A stretch of 64,000 nucleotides of DNA from Pseudomonadota bacterium. Its GTDB lineage: Bacteria; Pseudomonadota; Gammaproteobacteria; Steroidobacterales; Steroidobacteraceae. Under the pieces are notes generated by a model. That model did no database searches and was not told the DNA's origin. It worked only from the letters and a program-made list of their open reading frames with translations. Made by a program: the position numbers and the translations under genes. Of this stretch, positions 49,804 through 59,503 are shown one piece after another. The DNA lies in the NCBI GenBank assembly GCA_018240525.1, contig JAFEFN010000001.1, forward strand, positions 1 to 64,000. Direction: 5' to 3'. Every line of letters starts with the position of its first letter. Position 1 is the first letter of the stretch.

Positions 49804-51062
49804 GCCGCCGCCTCCAGCTTCAGCCGCTGCATCCACCGCGCCGGCAGGGCGGCGATCTCCTCCTCGTCGAAGGCGAGCAGGCGCCCTTCGCTCACCGCGC
49901 AGCGACCGCCGGTCCACACATCGCTCACCTGGCTGCGCGTGGCCGCCTCCAGCACCGCCGCCTCGATGCCCGGGGCGGTGCGGCACTCGAGCGTGCCCAG
50001 GTCGATGCACGCCAGGTCCGCGGCCTTGCCAGGCTCGATCGAGCCGGTGATCGCCTGCAGCCCGAGTGCGGTGGCGCCGCCAAGGGTGGCCATGCGCAGC
50101 GCGTCCGCCGCGGTAAGTGCGCCGGCGAGCGCGGCCAGGCGCGCCTCGGCGAGCAGGTCCGGGACGCCGGTGCGCACCGGGCTGCCGGTGCCAAAGCCGG
50201 TCCGTGTCCCGGGCAGCGGCGCGAGGTAGGGGAGGCGTCCGGCGCGCAGTTCCGTGCGCGGGCAGGCCACGGCGGCAGCGCCGTGGCGGGCGAGGATCTC
50301 CACGGCACCCGCGTGCCGGGCGCCGAGGCCGATGGCGGTGAAGCCCGGGCGCAGCAGGCCGAGACCTGCCAGCCGTGCGAGAAATTCGGCATCCGCCGCG
50401 ACCGCCGGCCCGGCACCGTGGGCATCGGCCGCCGCGCACAAATCGAGCGCGATGCGCGCGTCGAGTTCATCGGCGACGCGGCGGATGCGGCCGAGGGTGG
50501 CATCGGTGAGGGCATGCGCTGCCAGGGGCGCGAAGTACAGGCTGATGCGCGAGTCGGTCCGGTACTCGTCCCAGAGCTGCTCGGCGCGCGCGAAGTAGGC
50601 GGTCGCATTCTCCGCCCAGGCGCTGCCGTGCTCGCTCACCGGCAGGCCGATGGCCGCGCGCACCTGCGCCGCCGCGGCCGCGCGCGCGGCCTCCTCGGGG
50701 TGCTCGCTCAGGTCGGCAAAGCAGGTGATGCCCGCGCGCAGCATCTCGGCCATGGCGAGCCGCGTGCCATCGCGCACCAGGTCCGCGCCGGCCTCGACCG
50801 CGCGCTCCTGCGGCAGCCCGCGCAGCAGCGCGCGGGAGGCGTAGGTCGCGGCGTTCACGAGTCCGGGCAGCAGTGCATGCCGCGGCCGTGCGAGCGTCGC
50901 GCGCGCCTCGAAGCGCGCGCGCAGCTCCGCGGCGGGACCCACGGCGAGAATGCGTCCAGCGCCGACGGCCACCGCCTGTCCGGCGAGCGCGCCGTGCGTG
51001 GCCGTCATCGGCAGCAGCCAGCGCGGCTCGATCAGTAGGTCTGCGGATTCGCGGTCGGACAT
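49800..51062 (-). CDS. MtaD-like amidohydrolase lacking all recognisable metal ligands (probable pseudoenzyme)
   Basis: The 420-residue protein aligns end to end with TRZ/ATZ-family MTA/SAH deaminases and holds their usual place before ubiG. The catalytic residues are gone, however. NAHTH is NAATY, the GPHAPYT substrate loop is APLAAHALT, the HxHET zinc/catalytic motif is LDLCAAAD, AVHxT is AIGLGA, and GTDGAxSNN is GTGSPVRTG. Structural segments remain well conserved (LLPGLVN, MAEMLRAGITCFADL, ALRMATLGGATALGL, SIEPGKAADLACIDL), and the reading frame is intact, so the gene appears to be under selection for something other than this chemistry. Confidence 0.85.
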   Translation of the reverse strand: MSDRESADLLIEPRWLLPMTATHGALAGQAVAVGAGRILAVGPAAELRARFEARATLARPRHALLPGLVNAATYASRALLRGLPQERAVEAGADLVRDGTRLAMAEMLRAGITCFADLSEHPEEAARAAAAAQVRAAIGLPVSEHGSAWAENATAYFARAEQLWDEYRTDSRISLYFAPLAAHALTDATLGRIRRVADELDARIALDLCAAADAHGAGPAVAADAEFLARLAGLGLLRPGFTAIGLGARHAGAVEILARHGAAAVACPRTELRAGRLPYLAPLPGTRTGFGTGSPVRTGVPDLLAEARLAALAGALTAADALRMATLGGATALGLQAITGSIEPGKAADLACIDLGTLECRTAPGIEAAVLEAATRSQVSDVWTGGRCAVSEGRLLAFDEEEIAALPARWMQRLKLEAAA

Positions 51063-51177
51063 CGGTGGCGCACGCTGAAAAAAGCCTGCCGCGGAGTATA
51101 TCGGCGCACGGCCGCGGATGTGCGTCCGGCGCGGCGGCGGCAGGCGCGAAGCTGACGGTTTCAGTGGCGCTTCGTGC

Positions 51178-51183
51178 TAGAAT
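51178..51183 (+). promoter_or_regulatory. Probable -10 element for gyrA
   Basis: TAGAAT lies 49 bases before the gyrA ATG; a TTGACG-like CTGACG is at 51152-51157 but the 20-bp spacing is too long to be convincing. The divergent mtaD-like gene starts at 51062, so both promoters share this 169-bp gap. Confidence 0.4.
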
Positions 51184-51231
51184 TAGCGTTTGTTCAAGGC
51201 CCGGACAGGGCCGCAAGTACCACCGAAATCA

Positions 51232-53835
51232 ATGGCCGATATCGCGCGCGAAATAGTCACCGTCAGCCTCGAACAGGAGATGCGGCAGTCCTACCTGGAC
51301 TACGCCATGAGCGTCATCGTCGGGCGCGCCCTGCCGGACGTGCGCGACGGACTGAAGCCGGTGCACCGCCGGGTGCTGTACGCGATGCGCGAACTCGGCA
51401 ACGACTGGAACAAGGCCTACAAGAAGTCCGCGCGCGTGGTCGGCGACGTCATCGGCAAGTACCACCCGCACGGTGACACCGCGGTGTACGACAGCATCGT
51501 GCGCATGGCGCAGCCGTTTTCGATGCGCTACCTGCTGGTCGACGGCCAGGGCAATTTCGGCTCGGTCGACGGCGACATGCCCGCGGCCATGCGCTACACC
51601 GAGGTGCGCATGTCGCGCATCGCGCACGAGCTGCTGGCGGACATCGAGAAGGACACGGTCGACTTCGTCCCCAACTACGACGAGTCCGAGCATGAGCCCT
51701 CGGTGCTGCCGGCCCGCGTGCCGAACCTGCTCATCAACGGGCAGACCGGCATCGCCGTCGGCATGGCGACCAACATCCCCCCGCACAACATCACCGAGAT
51801 CATCAACGCGTGCCTGGCGCTGCTGGACGACCCGGCCGCGACGCTCGCGACGCTGATGCAGCACGTGCCGGGACCGGACTTCCCGACCGGCGGCATCATC
51901 AACGGTGCGCAGGAGATCGCCACCGCCTACCGCACCGGCCGCGGCCGCCTGTCCGTGCGCGCGCGCGTCAGCGTCGAGGAGGTCGGGCGGGGCGACCGCC
52001 AGGCCATCGTGATCACCGAGCTGCCGTACCAGGTCAACAAGGCGCGCCTGATCGAGCGCATCGCGCAGCTGGTGCGCGAGAAGCTGCTCGACGGCATCGC
52101 CAGCGACGGCCTGCGCGATGAGTCCGACAAGGACGGCATGCGCATCGTCATCGAGCTCAAGCGCGGCGAGGTCACGGAGATCGTCCTCAACAACCTGTAT
52201 GCGCAGACGCCGATGGAGACGGTGTTCGGCATCAACATGGTGGCGCTGCAGGACGGGCAGCCGAAGCTGATGTCGCTGAAGGAGATGCTGGAGGCCTTCA
52301 TCCGGCACCGCCGCGAGGTCGTCACGCGCCGCACCATCTACGATCTGGGCAAGGCGCGCGAGCGCGCGCACATCCTCGAGGGTCTGGCGGTCGCGCTGGC
52401 CAACATCGACGAGATCATCGCGCTCATCAAGGCGGCGGCGTCCCCGGCCGAGGCGCGCGCGGGCCTGCTCGCCCGTCCCTGGGCGCCGGGCATCGTCACC
52501 GAGCTGCTCGAGCGCGCCGGCGCGGTCTCCACCCGGCCGCAGGCGCTCGGCCCCGAGTTCGGGCTGCGCGGCGGGGCCTACCACCTCTCCGAGGCCCAGG
52601 CGCAGGCCATCCTCGACATGCGCCTGCACCGGCTCACCGGCCTCGAGCAGGACAAGATCATCGCCGAGTACCGGGAGCTGCTGGCGAGCATCGCGGACCT
52701 GGGCGATATCCTCGCCCGGCCGGAGCGGCTCACCGAGGTGGTGCGTGCCGAACTCGTCGCCGCCCGCGACGCCTACGGCGATGCGCGCCGCACCGAGATC
52801 AATCGCGACCACCTGGACCTGACCACCGAGGATCTGATCGAACCCCAGGACGTGGTGGTCACGCTCTCGCACGCCGGTTACGCCAAGTCGCAGCCCCTAA
52901 CCGAGTACCAGACGCAGCGCCGCGGGGGCCGCGGCAAGACCGCCACCGCGGTCAAGGACGAGGACTTCGTCGAGAAGCTGTTCGTCGCACACACGCACGA
53001 CACGGTGCTGTGCTTCTCCAACCGCGGCAAGGTCTACTGGCTGAAGGTCTACGAACTGCCGCAGGCCGGCCGCGGCTCGCGCGGCAAGCCCATGGTGAAC
53101 CTGCTGCCGCTGGGCGAGGGCGAGAAGATCAACGCGCTGCTGCCGGTCAAGCAGTACGACGAGCAGCACTTCATCTTCATGGCCACCCGCGCCGGCACGG
53201 TGAAGAAGACGCCGCTTACCGCGTTCTCGCGCCCGCGCTCGAACGGCATCATCGCGGTGGACCTGGCCGACAACGACCAGCTGGTCGGCGTCGACCTCAC
53301 CGACGGCGAACGCGAGATCATTCTGGTCTCCAGCGGCGGCAAGGCGATCCGCTTCAGCGAGAACGAGGTGCGCCACATGGGACGCGAGGCCGCAGGGGTG
53401 CGCGGCATCCGCCTGGGCGATGGCCACGAGGTGATCGCGCTGATCGTGGTTGGCGAGGGCCACGTGCTCACCGCCTCGGCGAGCGGCTACGGCAAGCTCA
53501 CCCCCCTGGAGGACTTCCCGGCCCACGGCCGCGGCGGCCAGGGGGTCATCGCGCTGCAGACCTCGGACCGCAACGGCGACACCGTCGCCGCACTGCAGGT
53601 CATGGCCGGGCAGGAGATCATGCTGATCAGCTCGACCGGCACTCTGGTGCGCACCACGGTGGACGAGATCTCCGTGCAGGGCCGCAACACCCAGGGCGTG
53701 CGCCTGATCCGGCTGGACGAGGGCGAGCGCCTGGTGGGCATCGAGCGGGTCGAGAGCCTGGATGCGGGCGAGGAAGGGGCTGCCGCCGAGCAGTCCGCCG
53801 GCGGCGACGCGGGCGAACCGGCCGCTGATTCCTAA
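51232..53835 (+). CDS. gyrA: DNA gyrase subunit A
   Basis: The 867-residue subunit breaks and rejoins DNA. The catalytic Tyr lies in [14 protein letters not shown] context within [10 protein letters not shown] (Tyr122 equivalent), and the C-terminal beta-pinwheel carries the GyrA box QRRGGRGK. In the quinolone region [20 protein letters not shown] the residue at E. coli position 83 is Thr and at 87 Asp, the natural state in Pseudomonas aeruginosa rather than a resistance mutation. The tail is acidic ([12 protein letters not shown]). The ATG at 51232 gives MADIAREI, the common N-terminus. Confidence 0.96.
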   Translation: MADIAREIVTVSLEQEMRQSYLDYAMSVIVGRALPDVRDGLKPVHRRVLYAMRELGNDWNKAYKKSARVVGDVIGKYHPHGDTAVYDSIVRMAQPFSMRYLLVDGQGNFGSVDGDMPAAMRYTEVRMSRIAHELLADIEKDTVDFVPNYDESEHEPSVLPARVPNLLINGQTGIAVGMATNIPPHNITEIINACLALLDDPAATLATLMQHVPGPDFPTGGIINGAQEIATAYRTGRGRLSVRARVSVEEVGRGDRQAIVITELPYQVNKARLIERIAQLVREKLLDGIASDGLRDESDKDGMRIVIELKRGEVTEIVLNNLYAQTPMETVFGINMVALQDGQPKLMSLKEMLEAFIRHRREVVTRRTIYDLGKARERAHILEGLAVALANIDEIIALIKAAASPAEARAGLLARPWAPGIVTELLERAGAVSTRPQALGPEFGLRGGAYHLSEAQAQAILDMRLHRLTGLEQDKIIAEYRELLASIADLGDILARPERLTEVVRAELVAARDAYGDARRTEINRDHLDLTTEDLIEPQDVVVTLSHAGYAKSQPLTEYQTQRRGGRGKTATAVKDEDFVEKLFVAHTHDTVLCFSNRGKVYWLKVYELPQAGRGSRGKPMVNLLPLGEGEKINALLPVKQYDEQHFIFMATRAGTVKKTPLTAFSRPRSNGIIAVDLADNDQLVGVDLTDGEREIILVSSGGKAIRFSENEVRHMGREAAGVRGIRLGDGHEVIALIVVGEGHVLTASASGYGKLTPLEDFPAHGRGGQGVIALQTSDRNGDTVAALQVMAGQEIMLISSTGTLVRTTVDEISVQGRNTQGVRLIRLDEGERLVGIERVESLDAGEEGAAAEQSAGGDAGEPAADS

Positions 53836-53919
53836 GGCCCAAAAGATCTAACCGCACGCGGGGGGCGTTGCTAAGATCGCCCCTCCCCTGATGGCTTGAA
53901 CGACCCGGAGAGGGTGCAC

Positions 53920-55002
53920 TTGCGCGTATACAATTTCGCTGCGGGGCCGGCCACGCTGCCTGTCGAGGTCCTCGAACAGGCGCGCGCCGAGCTGACCGAC
54001 TGGGACGGCTCGGGCATGTCGGTCATGGAGGTGAGCCACCGCGGCAAGCCCTTCATCGGCCTCGCCGAGCAGGCCGAGGCGGACCTGCGTGAACTGCTGG
54101 CCGTGCCCGCCAACTACCGGGTGCTGTTCCTGCAGGGCGGGGCGAGCGCGCAGTTCTCGGCCATCCCGCTGAACCTCGCCGCCGCCGACGGCAGCGTCGA
54201 CTACGTGAACACCGGCGCGTGGTCCAAGAAGGCCATCGGCGAGGCCAGGCGCCTGGTCGCCCGGGTGAACGTGATCGCCGACGAGGCGGCCTCGAAATAC
54301 ACGACCGTGCCGGCGCGCGAGGCGCTGCGCCCCACGGCCGGTGCCGCCTACCTGCACTACACGCCGAACGAGACCATCGGCGGGGTGGAGTTCCCGTACG
54401 TGCCCGACTCGGGCAGCGTGCCGCTGGTGGCGGACATGTCCTCGACCATCCTGTCGAGGCCGCTGGACGTGGCGCGTTTCGGCCTCATCTACGCCGGCGC
54501 GCAGAAGAACATCGGGCCTGCGGGCCTGGTGGTGGTCATCGTGCGCGAGGACCTCATCGGCCATGCGCGCGCCGGCACCCCGGCGCTGTACGACTACAAG
54601 GCGATGGCCGACGAGGGCTCGATGCTGAACACCCCGCCGACCTTCGCCTGGTACCTCGCGGGCCTCACCTTCAAGTGGCTGAAGGCGCAGGGCGGCCTCA
54701 AGGTCATCGGCGCGCGTAACGAGGCCAAGGCACAGCTGCTGTACCAGGCCATCGACGCGTCAGGCTTCTACGCCAACCCGGTGGCGGTCAACTGCCGCTC
54801 CTGGATGAACGTGCCGTTCACGCTCGCGGACGCACGGCTCGACCCGGTGTTCCTCGCCGAGGCCCGCGCGGCGGGCCTGACCAACCTCGAGGGCCACCGC
54901 TCCGTGGGCGGCATGCGTGCCAGCATCTACAACGCGATGCCGCTCGCAGGCGTGCAGGCACTGGTGCAGTTCATGCAGGAGTTCCAGGGACGCCACGGCT
55001 GA
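53920..55002 (+). CDS. serC: Phosphoserine aminotransferase
   Basis: The 360-residue PLP enzyme converts 3-phosphohydroxypyruvate to phosphoserine and also serves pyridoxal phosphate synthesis. VYNFAAGPATLP at the N-terminus and the PLP lysine in YAGAQKNIGPAG are clear. I choose the TTG at 53920: it gives MRVYNFAAGP, the normal start, and is preceded by GGAGAGGG. An in-frame GTG at 53914 overlaps that ribosome binding site. serA follows by 5 bases, placing two successive serine pathway steps together. Confidence 0.93.
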   Translation: MRVYNFAAGPATLPVEVLEQARAELTDWDGSGMSVMEVSHRGKPFIGLAEQAEADLRELLAVPANYRVLFLQGGASAQFSAIPLNLAAADGSVDYVNTGAWSKKAIGEARRLVARVNVIADEAASKYTTVPAREALRPTAGAAYLHYTPNETIGGVEFPYVPDSGSVPLVADMSSTILSRPLDVARFGLIYAGAQKNIGPAGLVVVIVREDLIGHARAGTPALYDYKAMADEGSMLNTPPTFAWYLAGLTFKWLKAQGGLKVIGARNEAKAQLLYQAIDASGFYANPVAVNCRSWMNVPFTLADARLDPVFLAEARAAGLTNLEGHRSVGGMRASIYNAMPLAGVQALVQFMQEFQGRHG

Positions 55003-55007
55003 GGCCC

Positions 55008-56177
55008 ATGACCTACAAGATCCAGACACTGAACGAGATCAGCCCCAAGGGGCTCGCGCGCCTGCCCGCCGCACGCTACCAGGTGGGCCCGCAGGTGCAC
55101 TCCCCCGATGCGCTGCTGGTGCGCTCGGCCGACCTGCACCGGGTGGAGATCGCGGCGAGCGTGCGTGCCATCGGCCGCGCCGGGGCCGGGGTCAACAACA
55201 TCCCGGTCGCGCAGATGAGCCGCCGTGGCGTCGTCGTCTTCAACGCTCCGGGGGCCAACGCCAATGCGGTCAAGGAGCTGGTGCTCGCCGGACTGCTGCT
55301 GGCGGCGCGCAACATCGCACCCGCATGGCAGTTCGCGCGCGGCCTGAGCGGGGACGATGCAGCCATCGATGCGGCGGTCGAGAAGGGCAAGAAGAACTTC
55401 GTCGGCTTCGAGCTGCCCGGGCGCACGCTCGGCGTGGTGGGGCTCGGGGCGATCGGCGTCGAGGTGGCCAACTCCGCCTTGGCGCTTGGCATGAAGGTGC
55501 TCGGCTACGACCCGCAGATCACCGTCCAGCGCGCCTGGCAGCTGTCCTCCCACGTCGAGCAGGCGCAGTCGCTGGATGATTTGTTCACGCGCTGCGACGC
55601 GGTCAGCGTGCACGTGCCCCTCACGCCGGAGACGCGTGCACTGGTGAACGCGGCGCGCCTGGGGGCCATGCCCCGCGGCGGCACGATCCTGAACTTCGCG
55701 CGGGCCGGCATCGTCGATGATGCCGCCGTCATCGCCGCGCTCGATGCGCAGCACCTGCACGCGTACGTGTGCGACTTTCCGACCAACGCCCTCAAGGACC
55801 ACCCGCGCGTGGTGACCCTGCCGCACCTGGGCGCCTCCACCGGCGAGGCGGAGGAGAACTGCGCGGTGATGGTGGCCGAGCAGCTGCGCGACTTTCTCGA
55901 GAACGGCAACATCAAGAACAGCGTCAATTTCCCCGAGGCGCTGCTGGCGCGCGTGCCCAATACCACGCGCCTGGCGATCGCCAACAGTAACGTGCCCAAC
56001 ATGGTCGGGCAGATCTCCACCTGCCTTGCGGCCGCCCGGCTGAACATCGCCGACCTGCTGAACAAGTCGCGCGGCGAGTTCGCCTATACCCTCATCGACG
56101 CCGATGGCGCGGTGGGTCAGGATGTGGTCGACCGGATCGCGGCCATAGACGGGGTATTATCGGCGCGACTCCTGTAG
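55008..56177 (+). CDS. serA: D-3-phosphoglycerate dehydrogenase
   Basis: The 389-residue enzyme commits 3-phosphoglycerate to serine synthesis and produces the substrate of SerC. The Rossmann loop is GVVGLGAIGVEVA, the catalytic Arg lies in NFARAGIVDD and the His in LPHLGASTGEAE; a C-terminal ACT domain (about 320-389) suggests serine feedback. It is the shorter form with about 20 fewer N-terminal residues than E. coli SerA. Next comes pheA after 18 bases. Confidence 0.93.
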   Translation: MTYKIQTLNEISPKGLARLPAARYQVGPQVHSPDALLVRSADLHRVEIAASVRAIGRAGAGVNNIPVAQMSRRGVVVFNAPGANANAVKELVLAGLLLAARNIAPAWQFARGLSGDDAAIDAAVEKGKKNFVGFELPGRTLGVVGLGAIGVEVANSALALGMKVLGYDPQITVQRAWQLSSHVEQAQSLDDLFTRCDAVSVHVPLTPETRALVNAARLGAMPRGGTILNFARAGIVDDAAVIAALDAQHLHAYVCDFPTNALKDHPRVVTLPHLGASTGEAEENCAVMVAEQLRDFLENGNIKNSVNFPEALLARVPNTTRLAIANSNVPNMVGQISTCLAAARLNIADLLNKSRGEFAYTLIDADGAVGQDVVDRIAAIDGVLSARLL

Positions 56178-56195
56178 GGGAGGGTTGAGCGAGAC

Positions 56196-57341
56196 ATGGC
56201 GGGCAGGAAGAAGACGCATCGGAAAGTGGCCGCCGGGACCCCGGGGGCGCGGCCCCTGAAGGTGGACCTGGAGGCCGTGCGCGGCCGCATCGACGCGGTC
56301 GATGAGCAGATTCACTCCCTGATCAGCGAGCGGGCCCGGCTGGCCCAGCAGGTCGGCATCTCCAAGGCCGCCAGCGGCCGCGCCGTCGACTTCTACCGCC
56401 CCGAGAGGGAGGCGCAGGTCCTGCGCCGCGCGCGCGAGCGCAACCGCGGGCCGCTGCGCGATGCCGAGGTGCTGCGCCTGTTCCGCGAGATCATGTCCGC
56501 GTGCCTGGCGCAGCAGGAACCCCTGAAGGTGGCCTTTCTGGGACCGGAGGGGACCTTCACGCAGACCGCGGTGCTGAACCACTTCGGCCACTCGGTGCGT
56601 GCCCTGCCGCTGGGTTCGATTGATGAGGTGTTCCACGAAGTGGAGGCGGGCAATGCCGACTTCGGCGTGGTGCCGATCGAGAACTCCACGGAAGGCACCG
56701 TCAATCACACCCTGGACCGGTTCCTGACCTCGCCGCTGAAGATCTGCGGCGAGGTCGAGCTGCGCATCCGCCAGCACCTGATGGGACTGATGAGCTCGCG
56801 CAAGGGCATCGAGCGGGTCTGCTCGCACCCGCAGTCGCTGGCGCAGTGCCGCAGCTGGCTCGCCGAGCACCTGCCGGGCATCGAGCAGGTGCCGTGCGCC
56901 AGCAATGCGGAAGGGGCACGCCGTGCGCGCGACGAGAAGGGCAGCGCGGCGATCGCCGGCGAGACGGCCGCGGAGGTCTACGGGCTGAAGGTGCTCGCCG
57001 CGGAGATCGAGGACCAGGCCGACAACACCACGCGCTTCCTGGTGCTTGGCCGCAAGGTGTTCGCCCCAAGCGGCGCGGACCGCACCTCGCTGCTGGTCTC
57101 GGTCGGGCACACCGATTCCCCGGGCGCGCTCGGCCGGCTGCTTGAGCCGCTCGCCCGCCACGGCGTGAGCCTGACGCGCATCGAGTCGCGCCCCTCGCGC
57201 CGGCGCAAGTGGGACTACGTGTTCTTCATGGACTTCGAGGGCCACGCCGAGGACCCGCCGGTCGCCAAGGCCCTGGCGGCGCTGAAGAAGCGCGCCTCGC
57301 TGTTTCGCCTGCTCGGCTCCTACCCGCGGGCGGTTGAATGA
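56196..57341 (+). CDS. pheA: Bifunctional chorismate mutase / prephenate dehydratase (P-protein)
   Basis: The 381-residue protein makes phenylpyruvate from chorismate. An AroQ chorismate mutase domain (about 18-105: VRGRIDAVDEQIHSLISERA) is followed by prephenate dehydratase (about 110-290: FLGPEGTFTQTAV, NSTEGTVNHTLDRF) and an ACT domain (about 300-375) with the phenylalanine-binding GALGRLL and ESRPSRR motifs, so Phe inhibition is expected. Stop overlaps aroA as ATGA. Confidence 0.96.
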   Translation: MAGRKKTHRKVAAGTPGARPLKVDLEAVRGRIDAVDEQIHSLISERARLAQQVGISKAASGRAVDFYRPEREAQVLRRARERNRGPLRDAEVLRLFREIMSACLAQQEPLKVAFLGPEGTFTQTAVLNHFGHSVRALPLGSIDEVFHEVEAGNADFGVVPIENSTEGTVNHTLDRFLTSPLKICGEVELRIRQHLMGLMSSRKGIERVCSHPQSLAQCRSWLAEHLPGIEQVPCASNAEGARRARDEKGSAAIAGETAAEVYGLKVLAAEIEDQADNTTRFLVLGRKVFAPSGADRTSLLVSVGHTDSPGALGRLLEPLARHGVSLTRIESRPSRRRKWDYVFFMDFEGHAEDPPVAKALAALKKRASLFRLLGSYPRAVE

Positions 57342-58657
57342 GCGAGCCGCGGCCGGCCCGCTACCGGGTCGACCCTGGCGGCAGCGTGGCCGGCAGCGTC
57401 ACCGTCCCGGGTGACAAGTCGATCTCGCACCGTGCCCTGATGCTCGGGGCGCTGGCCGAGGGCACCACCGCCATCACCGGTTTCCTGGCGGGCGAGGACT
57501 GCCTGGGGACGGCGCGCGCGCTGGAGGCGCTCGGGGTCCGGATCGAGGGGCTGCGCGGCACGCAGGTCCGGGTGCACGGTGCGGGGGGCGCTGGTCTGCA
57601 GCCCGCCGCCGGGCCGCTCGACCTCGGCAACGCGGGCACCGCCATGCGCCTGATGATGGGGCTGCTCGCGCCGCAGCGCTTCTCCTCGACACTGGTGGGT
57701 GACCGCTCGCTCATGCGCCGGCCCATGGAGCGCGTGGCGGCGCCGCTGCGCCTGATGGGCGCGCAGATCCGCACGCACGAAGGCTGTCCGCCGGTGCAGA
57801 TCACCGGCACGCCCGGGCTGCATGCCATCGACTACGCGCTGCCCGTCGCCAGTGCGCAGGTGAAATCGGCGATCCTGCTGGCGGGGCTGGGCGCCCGCGG
57901 ACGCACGCGCATCACCGAGCCCGTCCCCTCGCGCGATCACACCGAGCGCATGCTGCGCACCTTCGGGGTCGAGCTGCAGCAGGAGGGCCGCAGCCTCAGC
58001 ATGGCCGGCGGGCAGCCCCTGAACGCCAGCCAGGTCGCGGTGCCGGCGGACTTCTCCTCGGCCGCCTTCTTCATCGTGGCCGGCTGCCTGGCCGCCAGCG
58101 GCCCGTTCGTGATCAGCAACGTCGGCATCAACCCGACGCGCACCGGGCTGCTGGACATGCTGCGCCTCATGGGCGCGGACATCCGCGTGCATCCGCGCGG
58201 CGCGGCCGCCGCCGCCGAACCGGTCGCCGACATCGAGGTGCGCGCCGCGGCATTGCACGGCATCAGCGTCCCCGAGGCGCTGGTGCCGCTGGCGATCGAC
58301 GAGTTCCCGGTGTTCTTCGTGGCCGCGGCCTGCGCGGAAGGGGAGACCGTGGTGCGCGGCGCGCACGAGCTGCGGGTGAAGGAGAGCGACCGGCTGGCCA
58401 CGACCGCCGCCGGACTGGCCGCGCTCGGGATCGAGCACGAGCTGCTGCCCGATGGCATGCGCCTGCGCGGGGCGCGGGCCTTGGGCGGCGGGCACATCGA
58501 CAGCCACGGCGACCACCGCATCGCCATGGCCTTCGCGGTCGCGGCGCTCAAGGCGCGTGAGCCCATCGAGATCGACGACGTCGCCAACGTCGCCACCTCC
58601 TTCCCCGGCTTCGTCGGGACCGCGCGCGCCGCCGGGTTGCAGATCCGGGAGCTGTGA
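57338..58657 (+). CDS. aroA: 3-phosphoshikimate 1-carboxyvinyltransferase (EPSP synthase)
   Basis: The 439-residue enzyme joins PEP to shikimate-3-phosphate on the way to chorismate. Conserved parts are VPGDKSISHRALMLGALAEG, LGNAGTAMRLMMGLL with the glyphosate-contact Gly, and the KESDR motif near residue 348. Upstream supplier of PheA's substrate branch; coupled to pheA by a four-base overlap. Confidence 0.96.
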   Translation: MSEPRPARYRVDPGGSVAGSVTVPGDKSISHRALMLGALAEGTTAITGFLAGEDCLGTARALEALGVRIEGLRGTQVRVHGAGGAGLQPAAGPLDLGNAGTAMRLMMGLLAPQRFSSTLVGDRSLMRRPMERVAAPLRLMGAQIRTHEGCPPVQITGTPGLHAIDYALPVASAQVKSAILLAGLGARGRTRITEPVPSRDHTERMLRTFGVELQQEGRSLSMAGGQPLNASQVAVPADFSSAAFFIVAGCLAASGPFVISNVGINPTRTGLLDMLRLMGADIRVHPRGAAAAAEPVADIEVRAAALHGISVPEALVPLAIDEFPVFFVAAACAEGETVVRGAHELRVKESDRLATTAAGLAALGIEHELLPDGMRLRGARALGGGHIDSHGDHRIAMAFAVAALKAREPIEIDDVANVATSFPGFVGTARAAGLQIREL

Positions 58658-58673
58658 CGGATTCTCGCCGCCC

Positions 58674-59369
58674 ATGAACAGCGCTCCCGTCTCACCGGTA
58701 GCCACCATCGACGGGCCCAGCGGCTCGGGCAAGGGCACCATCAGTCGCGCGGTGGCCCGGCGGGTCGGCTGGCATCTGCTCGACAGCGGGGCCCTCTACC
58801 GCCTGGTGGCCCTGGCCGGGGAGCGCTCCGGCGCCGCCCCGGATGACCCGGACCGGCACGCCGCGCTTGCGCGCGCGATGCAGGTGGTCTTCGGCTCCCG
58901 CAGCGACGGGGGCGAGCAGGTGCTGCTCGGGGGGGAGGACGTCACCGTCGCCATCCGCTCGGAAAGGGCCGGGCAGGGTGCCTCGCGCGTGGCGGCCTGG
59001 CCACAGGTCCGGGCGGCCCTCCTCGAGCGTCAGCGTGCCTTTGCCGGGCCGCCGGGCCTGGTCGCGGACGGGCGCGACATGGGCACGGTGGTCTTTCCGG
59101 GGGCCGCCCTCAAGATATTCCTCACGGCGACCCCCGAAGAAAGGGCCCAGCGGCGCCATAAGCAGTTGAAAGACAAGGGGTCCGATGTTAGCCTTCCCGC
59201 CCTTTCGCGCGAGATAGCCGAGCGGGATTTAAGGGACCAGACCCGTCAGGTCGCACCCTTGAGACCGGCAGAGGATGCCTGCCTGATCGACTCCACCGGA
59301 CGGACGGTCGAGGAGATCGTACGGGAGGTGCTGGAGATGGGGGCCGCTCGACGCTTGTGGCAACTATAG
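58674..59369 (+). CDS. cmk: Cytidylate kinase
   Basis: The 231-residue kinase phosphorylates CMP and dCMP. The P loop DGPSGSGKGT is at about residues 12-21, the NMP-binding DSGALYR follows, and VADGRDMGTVVFP and the C-terminal RDxRDxxR-type segment ERDLRDQTRQVAP complete it. Sits between aroA and rpsA, the usual place in Proteobacteria. Confidence 0.95.
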   Translation: MNSAPVSPVATIDGPSGSGKGTISRAVARRVGWHLLDSGALYRLVALAGERSGAAPDDPDRHAALARAMQVVFGSRSDGGEQVLLGGEDVTVAIRSERAGQGASRVAAWPQVRAALLERQRAFAGPPGLVADGRDMGTVVFPGAALKIFLTATPEERAQRRHKQLKDKGSDVSLPALSREIAERDLRDQTRQVAPLRPAEDACLIDSTGRTVEEIVREVLEMGAARRLWQL

Positions 59370-59474
59370 CCGCTCGTCGCGATACGCACGGAAGGTGATG
59401 CAGGTCGGCACACGCAGGATGCGGGTGCCCGTTTCTTTTTTCCTGGACCTCAAGGAATGGGGACCCAGATTCAG

Positions 59475-59492
59475 GCACGCCCGAGTGCGTGC
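59475..59492 (+). promoter_or_regulatory. Hairpin in the rpsA leader
   Basis: GCACGC (59475-59480) pairs with GCGTGC (59487-59492) 11 bases before the rpsA start, with only a modest ribosome binding site (GAAGTGAAGGT) after it. E. coli rpsA is autoregulated by S1 through leader hairpins and a weak Shine-Dalgarno site; this resembles that layout. The rest of the 134-bp gap 59370-59503 has no clear feature. Confidence 0.4.
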
Positions 59493-59503
59493 GAAGTGAA
59501 GGT

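Noticed and set aside
51442..51500. Thr at the GyrA position 83 equivalent as a quinolone resistance change
   Set aside because: Thr is the natural residue in many susceptible gammaproteobacteria such as Pseudomonas aeruginosa, and Asp87 is unchanged.
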